A stretch of 64,000 nt of DNA, from NCBI RefSeq assembly GCF_030269925.1, contig NC_085107.1:434001-498000 (forward strand). Reading direction: 5' to 3'. The stretch comes from Bombyx mori (taxonomy: Eukaryota; Arthropoda; Insecta; Lepidoptera; Bombycidae). The notes under the pieces were generated by a model that saw only the letters and a list, made by a program, of their open reading frames with translations, ran no database searches and was not told the origin of the DNA. The position numbers and the translations under genes are program-made. Each line of letters opens with the position of its first letter. Positions within the stretch are counted from its first letter, which is position 1. Positions 23,873 through 35,317 of the stretch are shown in pieces.

Positions 23873-26800
23873 TTAGATTTCTCCGGAGACAGTTCCATCG
23901 GCGGCTTCTAGAGCAGATAAAAAGATACTGAAACGCTTTTGAAGCGTCAGCGCTACCTCTTCGTGACGTTGAGCAATATCTTTCTTCTTTAGTTTCTCCT
24001 GTGAAAAAAATTTAGACTCGTGAGCGACAGACCTTTTTGCGACGGTAAAGTTTGATCGTATTCACTGATTTCACGTTTACGGTGACAAATTGAATATTAT
24101 ATTATCATTTGCTTGCCAGTTCTTGTGCCTTTTCGCATTCGAAAACAATGGGTTGTGACATGCTATCCTTTAGCTCTTGCTCGACGCGCACCCTTTCCGC
24201 TGTATAGTTCCTGTGAAACAAGATTTTAAATTATTTACACTTTAATCAAACCGTATTTTAAAAGTATTGTGATCCAATATTTCCCAAAACGAATATTCAG
24301 ATTGCACTCACTCAGTTATGGGATCCATTTCTCTCAACAGCAGCTTCATAGTTTGTGTAGTGATCGTATACCTTCTCGGAATGCGAATAGGCTCATCTGA
24401 TTCCGGGCCAACACCCACGTCCCTGGTAGCGATCACCTCTTCTTCTGTACCGACAGCTGCATCCTCCATACTGACCTCATTATCTTCTGTACCAACACCT
24501 ACATCCTCTGTATCGACTATTTCTTCCTCCGCATCAACACGAAACTCTTCTGTAGCGACCTCTTCTTGTAGTTTCTTATGTGTGAATGAATAATCAGAGA
24601 ATCTGTAATAATTTGACACAAATGTATACATATTTTCAATTCAATTCTATCAAAATCTTCAAAAGAAACTTAAGTACAAACTTTTAAACAATTCATTCAA
24701 ACGGTCGGATAACTACTAGATAGCAACGACAAATCAAATAAATTGTGATCTTATCGGATCTTCTCTGTAGAAGCTGCGTACCTTCCGTTAGGCCTATTTC
24801 AACCACAGCTTACAATAGATAGAGAGAGAGAGATAGATAGAGCATGTTATTCAGCACGCATCGCGCACGCTGTAGTAAGCTTAAACGAAATTAGTTTCAC
24901 AAAATTCAAGGAAAAAATGAGGAATCTGTTAATATGCCTTACACTTGTACTATTCTTTTTACAGCCAGCGCCATCGAAAGACTGTAATTTTTTTCGTACT
25001 TGATCTTTTCTTAGTAGGGTTGGTTTCTTCGTAGTTATAATGATATATATCACTTACTTCCGATCAGAGAAAAATTGGTCGAATTGCCATTGATTCTGTT
25101 CCCACAAGTCACCGTTATCATCATCACAATTCCAATCAGAGTTGACTTCATACTCCTCGATAGAGTCATCCTCAGTCTGGACTGATGATACCTCGTCCCT
25201 GGAATTTAAAATCAATGTTGCTGAAATTTTAATATTTCAGAAGATTTTATATCTGAATAAAGTGAAAATAAGCACGCATGGAAGTTGTTGTGTGGTTCTA
25301 ATGTCTTATTTAATGTTGTCTAGCTGTGAACTGACGATAGATACCCCAGGAAGACACATGAATCTTTGGTTCGATGGGAAATAAAACAGAAAACAAAATG
25401 TACTTTTACAAATCAGAAACTATCATTGGAGCACGTTGTCCTGTCAGTCGAGCGCCATGATTTTCCTATTCTGTTATTCATTATCTGGTGTTATCCGTCA
25501 AACGATTATCTACTTGTTTGCTAAATGATTTAGTTTCAGCGAAGAACAAAAACTTGTTGGCAGCTTGTAATGATTGTATCTATATCTGAATAGTAGCGAC
25601 AAGTCGTTGTCGAATGGAGCAACAAGAAAGTTATCGTTTGACAATTGTTTTCAGCATCTGAGACAGTGTAGGTAGATGTTTCTGTCTGAACCAGCACTAC
25701 TGACACTGACATTGACACTATTCATCATTCTGGAACCGTGTATGCGTAGTGTGAAATATTCTATATTCACGAGTAGGTGCTCACAGTTGACAGTCTATTA
25801 ACAGCAATCATTGACGTTATTAATGGACTGCCAACAGTTGTGCTTTAGACGTGGACAGCTTGGTGGGCGGACAGCTTGGGCGGGTGAACTGATGTGTAAG
25901 TATAAATAAATTAAAATCCATCCGTCTGAATCCTGTTTATTCCATGAATTGAAAAAACAAAAATACATAAGCAAGTGTCTAAGATAGCATCGAAACCTGC
26001 TGTTGGGTGTGATAGCTCTAATAACATACACAATGAAATGAAACAACATTAAATGAGTTCAGTTTAGATTATATTATTACTATGATAGTTAGAATTACTA
26101 ATGGTGTATTTGTTTTATGAAACTAAACAGTTTATAAAACCTGCAGGCAACAAATTATGTTAAAATACACAATAGTGGTTACTCTGAATAACAGGAAAAA
26201 ATCGTCAAAGAATGAAGACTGTGCGAGTAGTGACCTAGCAGGGGTGACATTCGTTTGATACTGCTATTCAGAATGGTTAAGGACGGTAGCTTACAACACA
26301 ATGACAAAGACCGAGTCAAACCCAACAGTGGCTAGCAAATGGCTGATGTGATGAATTCTTAGGATTATTGATAGAAAAGTTTAACTTATCCAATTACAAA
26401 ATAGAATACGTGGTCTCCACAGATTGTGAAGACGTAGAACCAGATGGTTCATTCTTTTCAGCTACCGGCTCCTCCTCTTGGGCGGGAGCCTCCGGCTCCA
26501 CTGACACCGCTGACACCGGCTCCACTGACACCGCTGACACCGGCTCCACTGACACCGCTGACACCGGCTCGACTTTTGATTCTTCAGCGAGGTTAGCGCT
26601 ATCTAAATTTTGAATTGAAACTTTCTTCTTTTGTTTTTTTGCAATCCCTTCAGTTGGCTTCAGAAGTTTCATTTTGCGCCTGGAATCATACATTGAAAAT
26701 GTTTACAAACCAAAATTTTAAGTTTCACTCACATGGTACCTACGAAGTGGCTCTGAAAACACAGTCTTAGCATTTCCAAAGTATATAGTAGAATTTTCCT

Positions 26801-29800
26801 ATCATGGTATATAATGTAGATATATCTGTATAGTAGAGATAGATAATTAGTTAAGAAAAGAAAATTAAAAACCCTTAACATATTGTTGTGCTCACTTCGG
26901 TAGTAACTAAAAAGATACTCAAATCAATTTTAACTCATACTAAATTAAGCCTGGGCTAAATATTTGGGCTTTGAAGAAGCCTCATCATCACTGGCACACG
27001 GATGCATAAAGCCTCTGTATTTAAACAAATATATCTTGTGCCATGTACAATTTACAATACCTTAAAGGATTGTACCTATATTTCGAGTATTGGTAAAAAT
27101 GATTTGTTCATGAACATTAAATAAAATGTACATATCAGTCCAGATCTCGGTCAAAAGATATTTATTTTTTATTTTCCTTGTACCATTGGTTTCATTTTGA
27201 AAACTAATTTCTTACATTATAGTTGTTCCTACATTATGGTATTTTACTATAATTTAAGAAACATTATTATAGTAATAAAATAGATGCTGGTTACTACCTA
27301 GGCTGCACTAAAAGTATCGGGAATGGAATATTTCCACTGTTCCTGTCATATTAAAATCTTTTTAATTGAAAACTCCTTGGTTTTATAAATCGAATACCAT
27401 TTATTTATTTAAAAAAAGATTCTCGGTCTTGTCACGAGGTTTTGTCAAACTTGTTTAGTCGTTGAGAAAATGGAATTGACTGGAGAAAATCAATGAAGTA
27501 GGAAACCTATGGAAATGAAACGTCAACCAAAATTTCGTGCCAGTGTGACGTCATCTGGCCACAAAACATGGCGGCTTTAGTGCTGTACAAAAGATTTCAA
27601 TGTTATCAGGTTTTATCGATAAACGTTCTTGGCTCATTTTATTTTAAATATTGTTGAGTATTATTTATTTGTAGAATTTATACTTTAATGGGAAGTAAGT
27701 AGGTATATTGTTATGTGCAAATATGATATGATTTAGATGGGTGAAATCTAAGACAAGTTCGTCCTTCGAATTTGCCAAGTAAACGATATGATGATTTTTA
27801 AAAGTTGCTACACTGATTTTATAAAGTTGTCGTTTGTCGCAAAACATAAAGATATGGCGTAGTTCAAAGCCATCAGCCCATTTCTAGCATGCTAAATGTT
27901 ATCGTATTTTGAGTACGTGTTTTTCTTAGACTATTACAATCTATTTTAATTGTTTTCCTGACTCTAAAGTCCGTAACATACTACCGTAGCGCACCCCAAG
28001 GAAGGTGCGCCGCACCATTTGAATCACTTTCGCTTGAGAGTGATTCAAATTTTAAACTTATCAAGGGACCGCGTGAAAAAAAAACACCTACAGAACATTT
28101 ATTCATTAATTACAAACGTCATTCCTTGTGACTTCCTCTCTAAAATCACTTAATTATTAAATATTTAACAAATTTACAATAGTGTTTTACTCACTGCGGA
28201 ATAAAACTATTTTATTTAAATAGTTCCGAAGAGATTTTGTCGGTAGCCTTTTTCCCGAAATATCTAAACAGAATGTCTAAATATGTTTTGATGACATATT
28301 TTAAAGTGGTATTTATGATTAGTGTCATGATCAATAGATTCCGACCGAAAAATGGATTTTTCGGATGAGGGCTCCATAATGAATTTAAATACATATAGAT
28401 AATAGTTTTAGGGCATCGACTTTCTTGAGATCCTATAAAATACGTTTTAATTATTATTTTTGTATGTTTTAAGCATGATAAATTATGAAATTTTATATAA
28501 TCAATCATATTAAATCGATATCAAAGTCAATAAATAATGTACAACCCAAAACAGACGGCCGAACTGACGTGACAATGACATTTGGCGCGCTAAACATGGC
28601 GGATTTTCGGCCTCATTAGACGGAGACGGAGATATTTACGTATATTCATGTTTCATTTTATGTACGCACTGAAATACTGTTATATTGTTTTCCTGCGAGT
28701 TAAAGTGCTGAGTAAGAACGAGATAGATATATGTTTATGTATGTGCCTTCAAAATGGGTGCTATTTATATAAGCAATTGTACGTATAGAACAATATGTCG
28801 TGTCCCTACTATATAGGTCTATGGAGAAAATTCAAGAGCGATGATTTATTATGTCTTTCGAAGTGGTTTAACACAAAAACAGTGTGTTGACCGGATGATT
28901 TCTGCATTTGGTGATGAAGCCTCATCCAAAACCACAATTTATCGCTGGTTTGCTGAGTTTCAACGTGGACGTGTCAAGCTCAGTGATGATCCCCGTCAAG
29001 GTCGTCCAAAAACTGCAGTCACCCAAGAAAACGTTGATGCTGTGCGTAAGCTGATTGAGGAAGATCGACATGTGACATACCGCGAAATTCAGGCAACTTT
29101 AGACTTTGGCATGAGTCAAATACAAATAATCTTGCATGAACAATTAGGTGTAAAAAAGTTGTTTTCCCGATGGATACCGCATTCGCTCTGTGAAGAGCAA
29201 AAAGCAGCTCGTGTTACTTGGTGCGTCAGAACTCTCGAAAGATTCCACGCAGGATCCTCAAATGCTGTATACAACATTGTATCAGGTGACGAATCCTGGA
29301 TATATGCGAACGAACCCGAAACAAAAAACCAGTCACGAGTTTGGGTGTTCGAAAATGAGTTAAAGCCAACAAAAATTGTTCGTTCACGGAGTGTTGCAAA
29401 AAAAATGGTGGCCACGTTTGTCTCCAAAACCGGCCATATTACGACTATTCCTCTTGAGAGACAAAGAACGGTTAATGCAGAATGGTATGCTAGCATTTGT
29501 TTGCCACAGGTCGTTTCTGAACTCCGTAAAGAGAACTGCAACCGCCGCATCATCCTCCATCACGACAATGCGAGTTCTCACACCGCGCACAGAACAAAAG
29601 AGTTTTTAGAGCAAGAAAACATAGAATTATTAGACCATCCGCCGTACAACCCCGACCTAAGCCCTAATGATTTCTATACTTTCCCTAAAATAAAGAATAA
29701 ATTGCGTGGATAGAGATTTTCATCACCTGAAGAAGCTGTGGACGCCTACAAAACGGCCATTTTGGAGACCCTAATCCATCGTATGGAAAAATGTGTCAAA

Positions 29801-32800
29801 TTTCGCGGAGAATACTTCGAAAAGCAATAAATACATTTTTAAATAGTAATGTTGTGTCACTTCGTTAATTCCCGAAATTTTCAGTGCCGCCCTCGAATAA
29901 TGAATATGTTTGAATTACTTTTTATTATAATATATTAGCTCTATACAAACGTGGTCTCAAATATGGCGAGCGTTGCTAAACCGTGCAAGTACCACTACTG
30001 ACAAGAGAATGGCCTGTCATACGCGCGAACACACACATACACACAGTTCACCCACACATTTAGTTTTTGCAAAGGCACCTACAGTATTTTTACGAAGGCA
30101 TATCCAAGCGCTTTATCAGTACCTACACGCCTACGAAGCAAATTAGCGTGTAGCCATTTTTGTTTCACACTTTTATGTCATTAACCTATGTAAACGACAC
30201 AACCGTCTTGCACAGTGGGCTACACTAGTGTATGCTAGGTACATCGGTTAATAGTCGTGTCATTAACGTCATCATTTTTCAATTAACATATCTCGGTTGT
30301 ATTAATTTATTGTTAGTGTGTGTATTAATTGTTAACTTATCTATATCATTTAGACGATACATTTGTTCAATAGCCCTGTTTGGAATAAAATGATAATTCA
30401 AAACAAAAATACCGCTGATTTTCTTTTGTCTCTAATATTATTATTAATATTATTATGTAAACAGCAGTTTCTACTAACAACGGACCTAGAATAATAAATA
30501 AACATATGTTTTCCTATTACATCTTAAAAAGCAAATAAAATCGTATTTTTTTCTAAACTCATAATAAAGCTATAGAGAGTTGGAGACTTCAACTATTATT
30601 TCATTGCACACAAAAGTTATTCTTGTTGGAAATGTGCCAACAGCAACAGTTGGCGCGGGACTAGCAAATATTAATGCACAGGACGCGGTAACTCATCTTC
30701 AAAGTAGAGTCATACGCGGCTGTAGCAGCAGCTCCGGTGCTGTTTTAGAGTCGATACATCGTTATGGTGGTGCTGGCTATGTTTATTAGAAAGCACCGGA
30801 ATAGTTGGAGTACGTATCGTTGGTAATTAGGAACCCTGCACAGCCACGATGGCTCTGGTACAACAAAGTTAGATTATTCGAAAATTGACAGATATCTTTT
30901 CGGTTTCAGAAAGCGCCTAAGTGACTTAACTAGGCTTTTACAATAAAACCAATAGGCTTCAATAGCCCCAAAAAAGAACCAATTTGAAACTGTTAACAGT
31001 TTCAAATGAAATTCACTGTAGTTAAGTTATCGCATATTTTCTTAGCCCATTGTGGACTTAGAAATTGCCATGTTGAAACAAAGTCTGGATAACTAAAATC
31101 TCTGAAATCCATGTATGTAAGCTACATATTTGCTAGCGGCTGATTTTGATAATCAAAATCCAAATGATATGACAATTTATCCTTTGCACATTACTATCAT
31201 AGCATCGTGCGTACACACTCTCGGATAGTCGCCAGTCCCCACACATACCGGTCGTCCAATTGATTGACACGTGAGCGGTAACTGTATGGTGCAAATCGGA
31301 TCCTAAACGAACGGCTAGTGTGACTACTTGTAACAATATAAACGCAAGCTCAACAGCAGAATATTCAATAAACAAATGCGTGTAACCCCAGTGCTAGCTA
31401 GCTACAATCCTAAGTTGTGAGCGTGGCCTGCTACAAGTTGTATTAGAATTATCTTGTCAGCTTTATGTTTTTTGTTGACTCAAAACATTTATTTACACTG
31501 TTGTAAATTGTGATATTTCTACAAATTCTCCGTTTACTGAGGAATGTTATTTATTTACTACATTCTATCAAAGTTAAAATTCATTTTTACTGGGAGTAAA
31601 AAGAAAGTATGTTTAGCATTAGTTTATTGACAACAATAACATACGTTTATGTGATATACATTATAGCACTACCAACCAACATTAGCAGTAAATAATATTA
31701 TGCACATCCCAAAAATATAGGGCTACCGTAAAACAAACTCACCATGGAGATCGTTTAAATTCCAAACTAAACCCAACCAATTCCTATAGCAGGGATTACC
31801 AGCATAGATAAGCAGCGTCGCCCGCGGACCACTTGATGTTAAGTGGTTATACCGCTGTGAACGCCGCTGTCCACCTTGAGACATAAGGTTTCAATGGAAT
31901 GACAACTAGCCAGGGCCTCCGGACAAGAAAAACATGGTGCCTTAGCGGCAATAACACGGTGCCTTGCCACCGGTGCTCAGGTAGGAATGCTACAATAGGA
32001 AACAGGCGGGAGAAAGCTACGAAAGCCGTCAGGATAAACCAATCGAACAGATGCAAGATGTAAATGAAAATGAATTGATATTAATTATGTTAGCATTATT
32101 AAAGTACTTTAAGCTTTGTTTTTGTGCTTATCGATATAAGTTATTTTGTAAATAAGAAAGTTTAAAGCGATAATTTGAATTAAATCGCGTGAATTGCGAT
32201 TGTAGTGGGTAAGGTGTTGTATTTCACGAGACAAGTTGTTTGCCACGATAACCTTATCAGACCTAAACTGCGGAACAATAAATTTAATTTTCAACATTTA
32301 AGTATGACATCCTTTCTTTGTTACATTTTTTTTATTAATAAATCAAAAGATAAATTTTTAATTGGCTATTTAGTCCTAACAATAGCCTAAGCTATGTATA
32401 TGCATTTTATATATCAGTTCACTTGCACAAACTACCTAAGCAAGTATATACATTTATATGGAAATAATTAGTTATTTATTGAAATTGTAATGATGCTATC
32501 CACATCTTTTCAAGTTGTCCATAAGTGCATTACGCATTACAGTCATCCTTTTTTCCGATGGACCATATGTAAACAAAAAACAATGATAACAGTTGGTTTG
32601 ATTAAAGAAAACTCGATGTCTGCCCCCGTTTGGGGGGACTTTGAGGGAGCATTAGTTGGAATTAACAAAATGTAAAAATTCAATCATTTGCATGTCTAAT
32701 ATTTTAGAACATAGATGACCACTTACTATCAAGTAGCCCATAACAACACAAATATTTATGTAGAAATAAAAACAGTAACAAAAGTTAGTTAGTACTTACT

Positions 32801-32972
32801 TTCGAAGTTTTTTTGTCTCTTCTTGTGGCTGGACCACCACTCCGGAGGACTCTCCTGCGTCGCGGTCGGTGTCTGCGCCCGCCTTGGCGCCGTTAAGGTC
32901 GCCCGTCTCCTGGACAACTTCCTGGACAACTTCCTGGACAACTTCCTCTTTAGCAACTTCACTCGACTCCAT
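23873..32972 (-). CDS. gene B: acidic protein, tandem paralogue of gene A (six exons)
   Basis: Exons (minus): 32800-32972, 26410-26679, 25058-25198, 24312-24602, 24117-24210, 23873-23998; 1095 nt, 364 aa, phases 2,2,2,2,0 as in gene A. Shared blocks: MESSEVAKEEVVQE, RRKMKLLK with a Lys-rich stretch, SDWNCDDDNGD, LLLREMDPITE and DSMSQPIVFECEKAQEL. B differs in repeat growth: VVQE three times in exon 1 (12-bp units), VSAVSVEP three times in exon 2 (24-bp units), and a degenerate run with VGTE about every 14 residues in exon 4. Intron 5 uses a GC donor (CTG then GCAAGC) where gene A has CTA then GTGAGT; reading through would instead stop after ELASK. Intron 1 is 6.1 kb and holds a 1.3-kb repeat and a mariner. 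Function unknown. Confidence 0.8.
24818..24845. repeat. GA/GATA microsatellite
   Basis: Run of GATA and GA units (GATAGAGAGAGAGAGATAG), in intron 3 of gene B. Confidence 0.85.
26489..26574. repeat. 24-bp coding minisatellite in gene B exon 2
   Basis: Three near-identical copies of GGCTCCACTGACACCGCTG plus ACACC, read on the minus strand as VSAVSVEP. All are in frame, and the paralogous exon in gene A has none. Confidence 0.93.
27494..28824 (+). repeat. 1.3-kb interspersed repeat, copy 2
   Basis: Direct-orientation copy of 4784-6086, 22.7 kb away, in intron 1 of gene B. It carries an extra palindrome (GAATCACTTTCGCTTGAGAG and its partner, about 28018-28050) absent in copy 1. Its right edge, CTATGG, coincides with the ATGG start codon of the mariner transposase that follows. 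Confidence 0.85.
28821..29900 (+). pseudogene. mariner transposase, nearly complete but inactivated
   Basis: The frame 28841-29713 (290 codons) shows the N-terminal helix-turn-helix (QKQCVDRMISAFGDEASSK, WFAEFQRGRVKLSDDPRQGR) and the catalytic triad SGDESWIY, LHHDNASSH and SPNDFY, with 34 residues between the second and third Asp, that is, DD34D of mariner. A TAG at 29711-29713 follows KNKLRG; the same frame then continues to EYFEKQ and a proper stop at 29828-29830, so one nonsense change breaks it. At the start, ATGGAGAAAATT at 28821 is out of frame with the body by a small indel. The 3' end (to about 29895, GTGCCGCCCTCGA) looks like a terminal inverted repeat; the 5' leader and 5' repeat are missing. 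Confidence 0.9.
29901..32795. other. remainder of gene B intron 1
   Basis: AT-rich intron sequence. A plus-strand frame at 30580-30789 and a CG-richer patch at 31810-32050, with weak SINE-like words (TTGATGTTAAGTGGTTA), are the only items of note; neither can be assigned. Confidence 0.4.
32932..32967. repeat. 12-bp coding repeat in gene B exon 1
   Basis: GGACAACTTCCT is repeated three times, read on the minus strand as VVQE units. The paralogous position in gene A has a single unit (20655-20667 region). Confidence 0.9.
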
Positions 32973-33200
32973 GCTGATCACGTGGACTCTGCGATCGAAA
33001 ATTGCCAAAAGTTTAATTTAAATGCAAAGATTCTACAGAAAGACAAGACTTGAACCTTCCCCGACACAGTATGGCGACGAATGCGCTCAAATGCTGCGTA
33101 TTGATTTTTAGTGAGAGCCAAAGTTCCTCGCGGCACTGTCGAGTCGACAACGTATCGATACGGTTTTACTACTTCGTAGGATCGTTTTCGAAAACGATTT
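32973..33200 (-). promoter_or_regulatory. gene B 5' flank: promoter and leader shared with gene A
   Basis: Counterpart of 20693-20920. TATCGATA is at 33153-33160, exactly as far from the ATG as in gene A. Similarity stops after AAAACGATT on the far side (33200), giving a sharp block edge. Confidence 0.6.
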
Positions 33201-34600
33201 TACACGTACCCAAAATAAAGCATTTATTTCACAAATACCCCAAAAAAGAAGCAATTTAGAAAAAGAGTTTTTAAAAGTAGAGGTAAGTTGCATTTAATCC
33301 AACCTACTTCTCGGCTCAATCTCGCATTTAATATTTTTATTTGATTATTGCCGATGTTTCGAATAATTGACAAGGTTCGTGATGATGGACGACCGTTACG
33401 TATTTGAAAGTGGTTTCTGTTATGTCCACGGCTCTCGAAAACTGAAGTAAAAGGTGAATTTCAGATATTTTGTATTTGTTTAGTATACTACTCATACTGA
33501 GCTAAATATGTACACCTACTTGAAATCAAATTTAAAGATATATGAGAATTACAAATTAATATATCGATATGATTAATATTCGATGTCCTGTGAAGCTTGC
33601 AAATAGAAACGTTATTTTTGACGAAGAACTTAAGATTAATCATCTTTGAAATAATCTGACTTATTTCCGAAGGTCGGTTGCATAAACAGTCTGGTTCCTA
33701 CGAGCTAAATTTCCCGCTTCCACACACATATCGTGTCGATGTGAATATCAATTATAAAATTAAATTTTCCCGGTTAGAATAAATGGCCACTAAGTCTAAT
33801 CAGTTTTTATGACTCGAATCTATAGATGGAATGTAAAACGATTCGCCGAGCGCAGGTTCCCAGACCTATGATTGGTTGCATATGCATTTTACTTTGATAT
33901 AGGGTTTGCGAGGAACGGACCCCACCCAGTTATCGACGCCGCGACGTGGACGCGCCGCGTCCAGCGCCCCTAGCGAACGAATTATGTACTGAATTTGCAT
34001 AAAAGGAGCACTGAAATAGAACAAAAGCAGTACCTACCTGCAATTTGTGTAGTCTAGGAGTGTCCGAAAAAAAAACACAAGATTTTGTTCCGATCTCGCT
34101 TATTTAAACTTTAGTTCTATGATGAAAATAAATTGACATTAAGTAGTAACCGCAGCACATTGACATCAGAATGTGAACGTAAACATTACCTACCGCACGC
34201 CTAGAGATAAGAGGCTGAAGTTTAAACCTATTATCCGAGAGTTGGCCCAGCTCAGCCTTCGGACCAGAGCGATAGACGGCCTCGCGGCAGAAATGAGGAT
34301 GCTAAGATCCCTACCCGTTGACAGTATCATTGTCTGTGTAAAAAACATGATGTATTGAGACTCGCATGACGCAAAAACGAGATTTCTATAATATTTTTGG
34401 TTTTACTTCTTAGATACTTGGCCCATATTAACTAAAAATGATCAAGTTATTTCTTATGAAATATTTTATTACGCGATAGATGGCGTTATTCGTTTCCATA
34501 ATCTCGCCATTGTTTTTTTTTTTGTTAAGTGTTAAGGTGTTTGTAAATAAGTGCTTGAGGTCGCTACTCTGCATATTTTGGCCAGCCACTACATCATATA
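33201..34600. other. intergenic, no gene seen
   Basis: Contains a GC-rich patch with a palindrome TGGACGCG/CCGCGTCCA at 33947-33963 and a TATA-like TGCATAAAAGG at about 33998-34008. These could be promoter parts, but no matching transcript frame is found. Confidence 0.4.
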
Positions 34601-34890
34601 AAGACCTCAGGACGAAATGTGACCAAAACCCATCGCGCAAGACCTTGCCTATCGGAAATGACGTTGGATAGGACACACTCTACGACGCAGCGGAGTCAAC
34701 GCAGCATCAATCGCGTTTAAGTGGTAGCCGCTTCGCAGGAGAAGACCTTAGAGAGCGGACCTTGGAGATAATGACTACCGGGATGACCTGGAGTGATTTT
34801 AAAGAGCAAGCGCAAGTCAGGGTCATGTGGAGACAACTTGTGAGAGCCTTATGTACCAGCGGGGATACTCTAGGACAACAACAACAAGTA
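34600..34890 (+). pseudogene. non-LTR retrotransposon ORF2 C-terminal fragment
   Basis: Plus-strand words WIGHTLYD, MTTGMTWSDFKEQAQ and RVMWRQLVRALC have the pattern of the C-terminal tail of RTE/CR1-like ORF2 proteins (WIGHTLR ... W ... A.DR..WR). Frames are broken, and it is followed by an AACAACAACAAG run. Confidence 0.5.
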
Positions 34891-35317
34891 TAAAAAGACA
34901 TTTCCCCGCGTCCAATGAAGATAGGATAACCAGCCCCTCGAGGTTACTAGGTAGGCCGTTACCCACATTTACCGATGTCAACGGGGATGTCGTTACGAGC
35001 GCAGCTGGAGTATATCCACCGTCCCGTGATTATCATTAAACTCATTCCGATCGGACAGCCGCCAATGTTAATTTTATGAGCTAGAGAGACAGCCTCCTTC
35101 GTATGTTACAGCTAACCTACGAGGTAGCGCTGCAAACGCAAATTGTAATCGACGCTAAAACACTAATAATAATGTCCCTTATCTAATCTTCGCTAAGGTT
35201 CTTACATTAATTATTACAATGAACACAACAATAAAACACTGGATATATTTATTAACAAGTAAAAATTAGAAAAAACATAATGAAATCGAAAAGTTGATAC
35301 ATTTAACCGTTAAAGTT

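Noticed and set aside
24105..24210. Reading gene B exon 5 straight through to a stop after ELASK as the normal C-terminus
   Set aside because: The paralogous exon in gene A has a clear GT donor at the same codon, and a matching terminal exon with the right phase exists at 23873-23998.
30580..30789. Plus-strand 69-codon frame as a gene
   Set aside because: No splice partners, no domain, and no second copy; likely chance.
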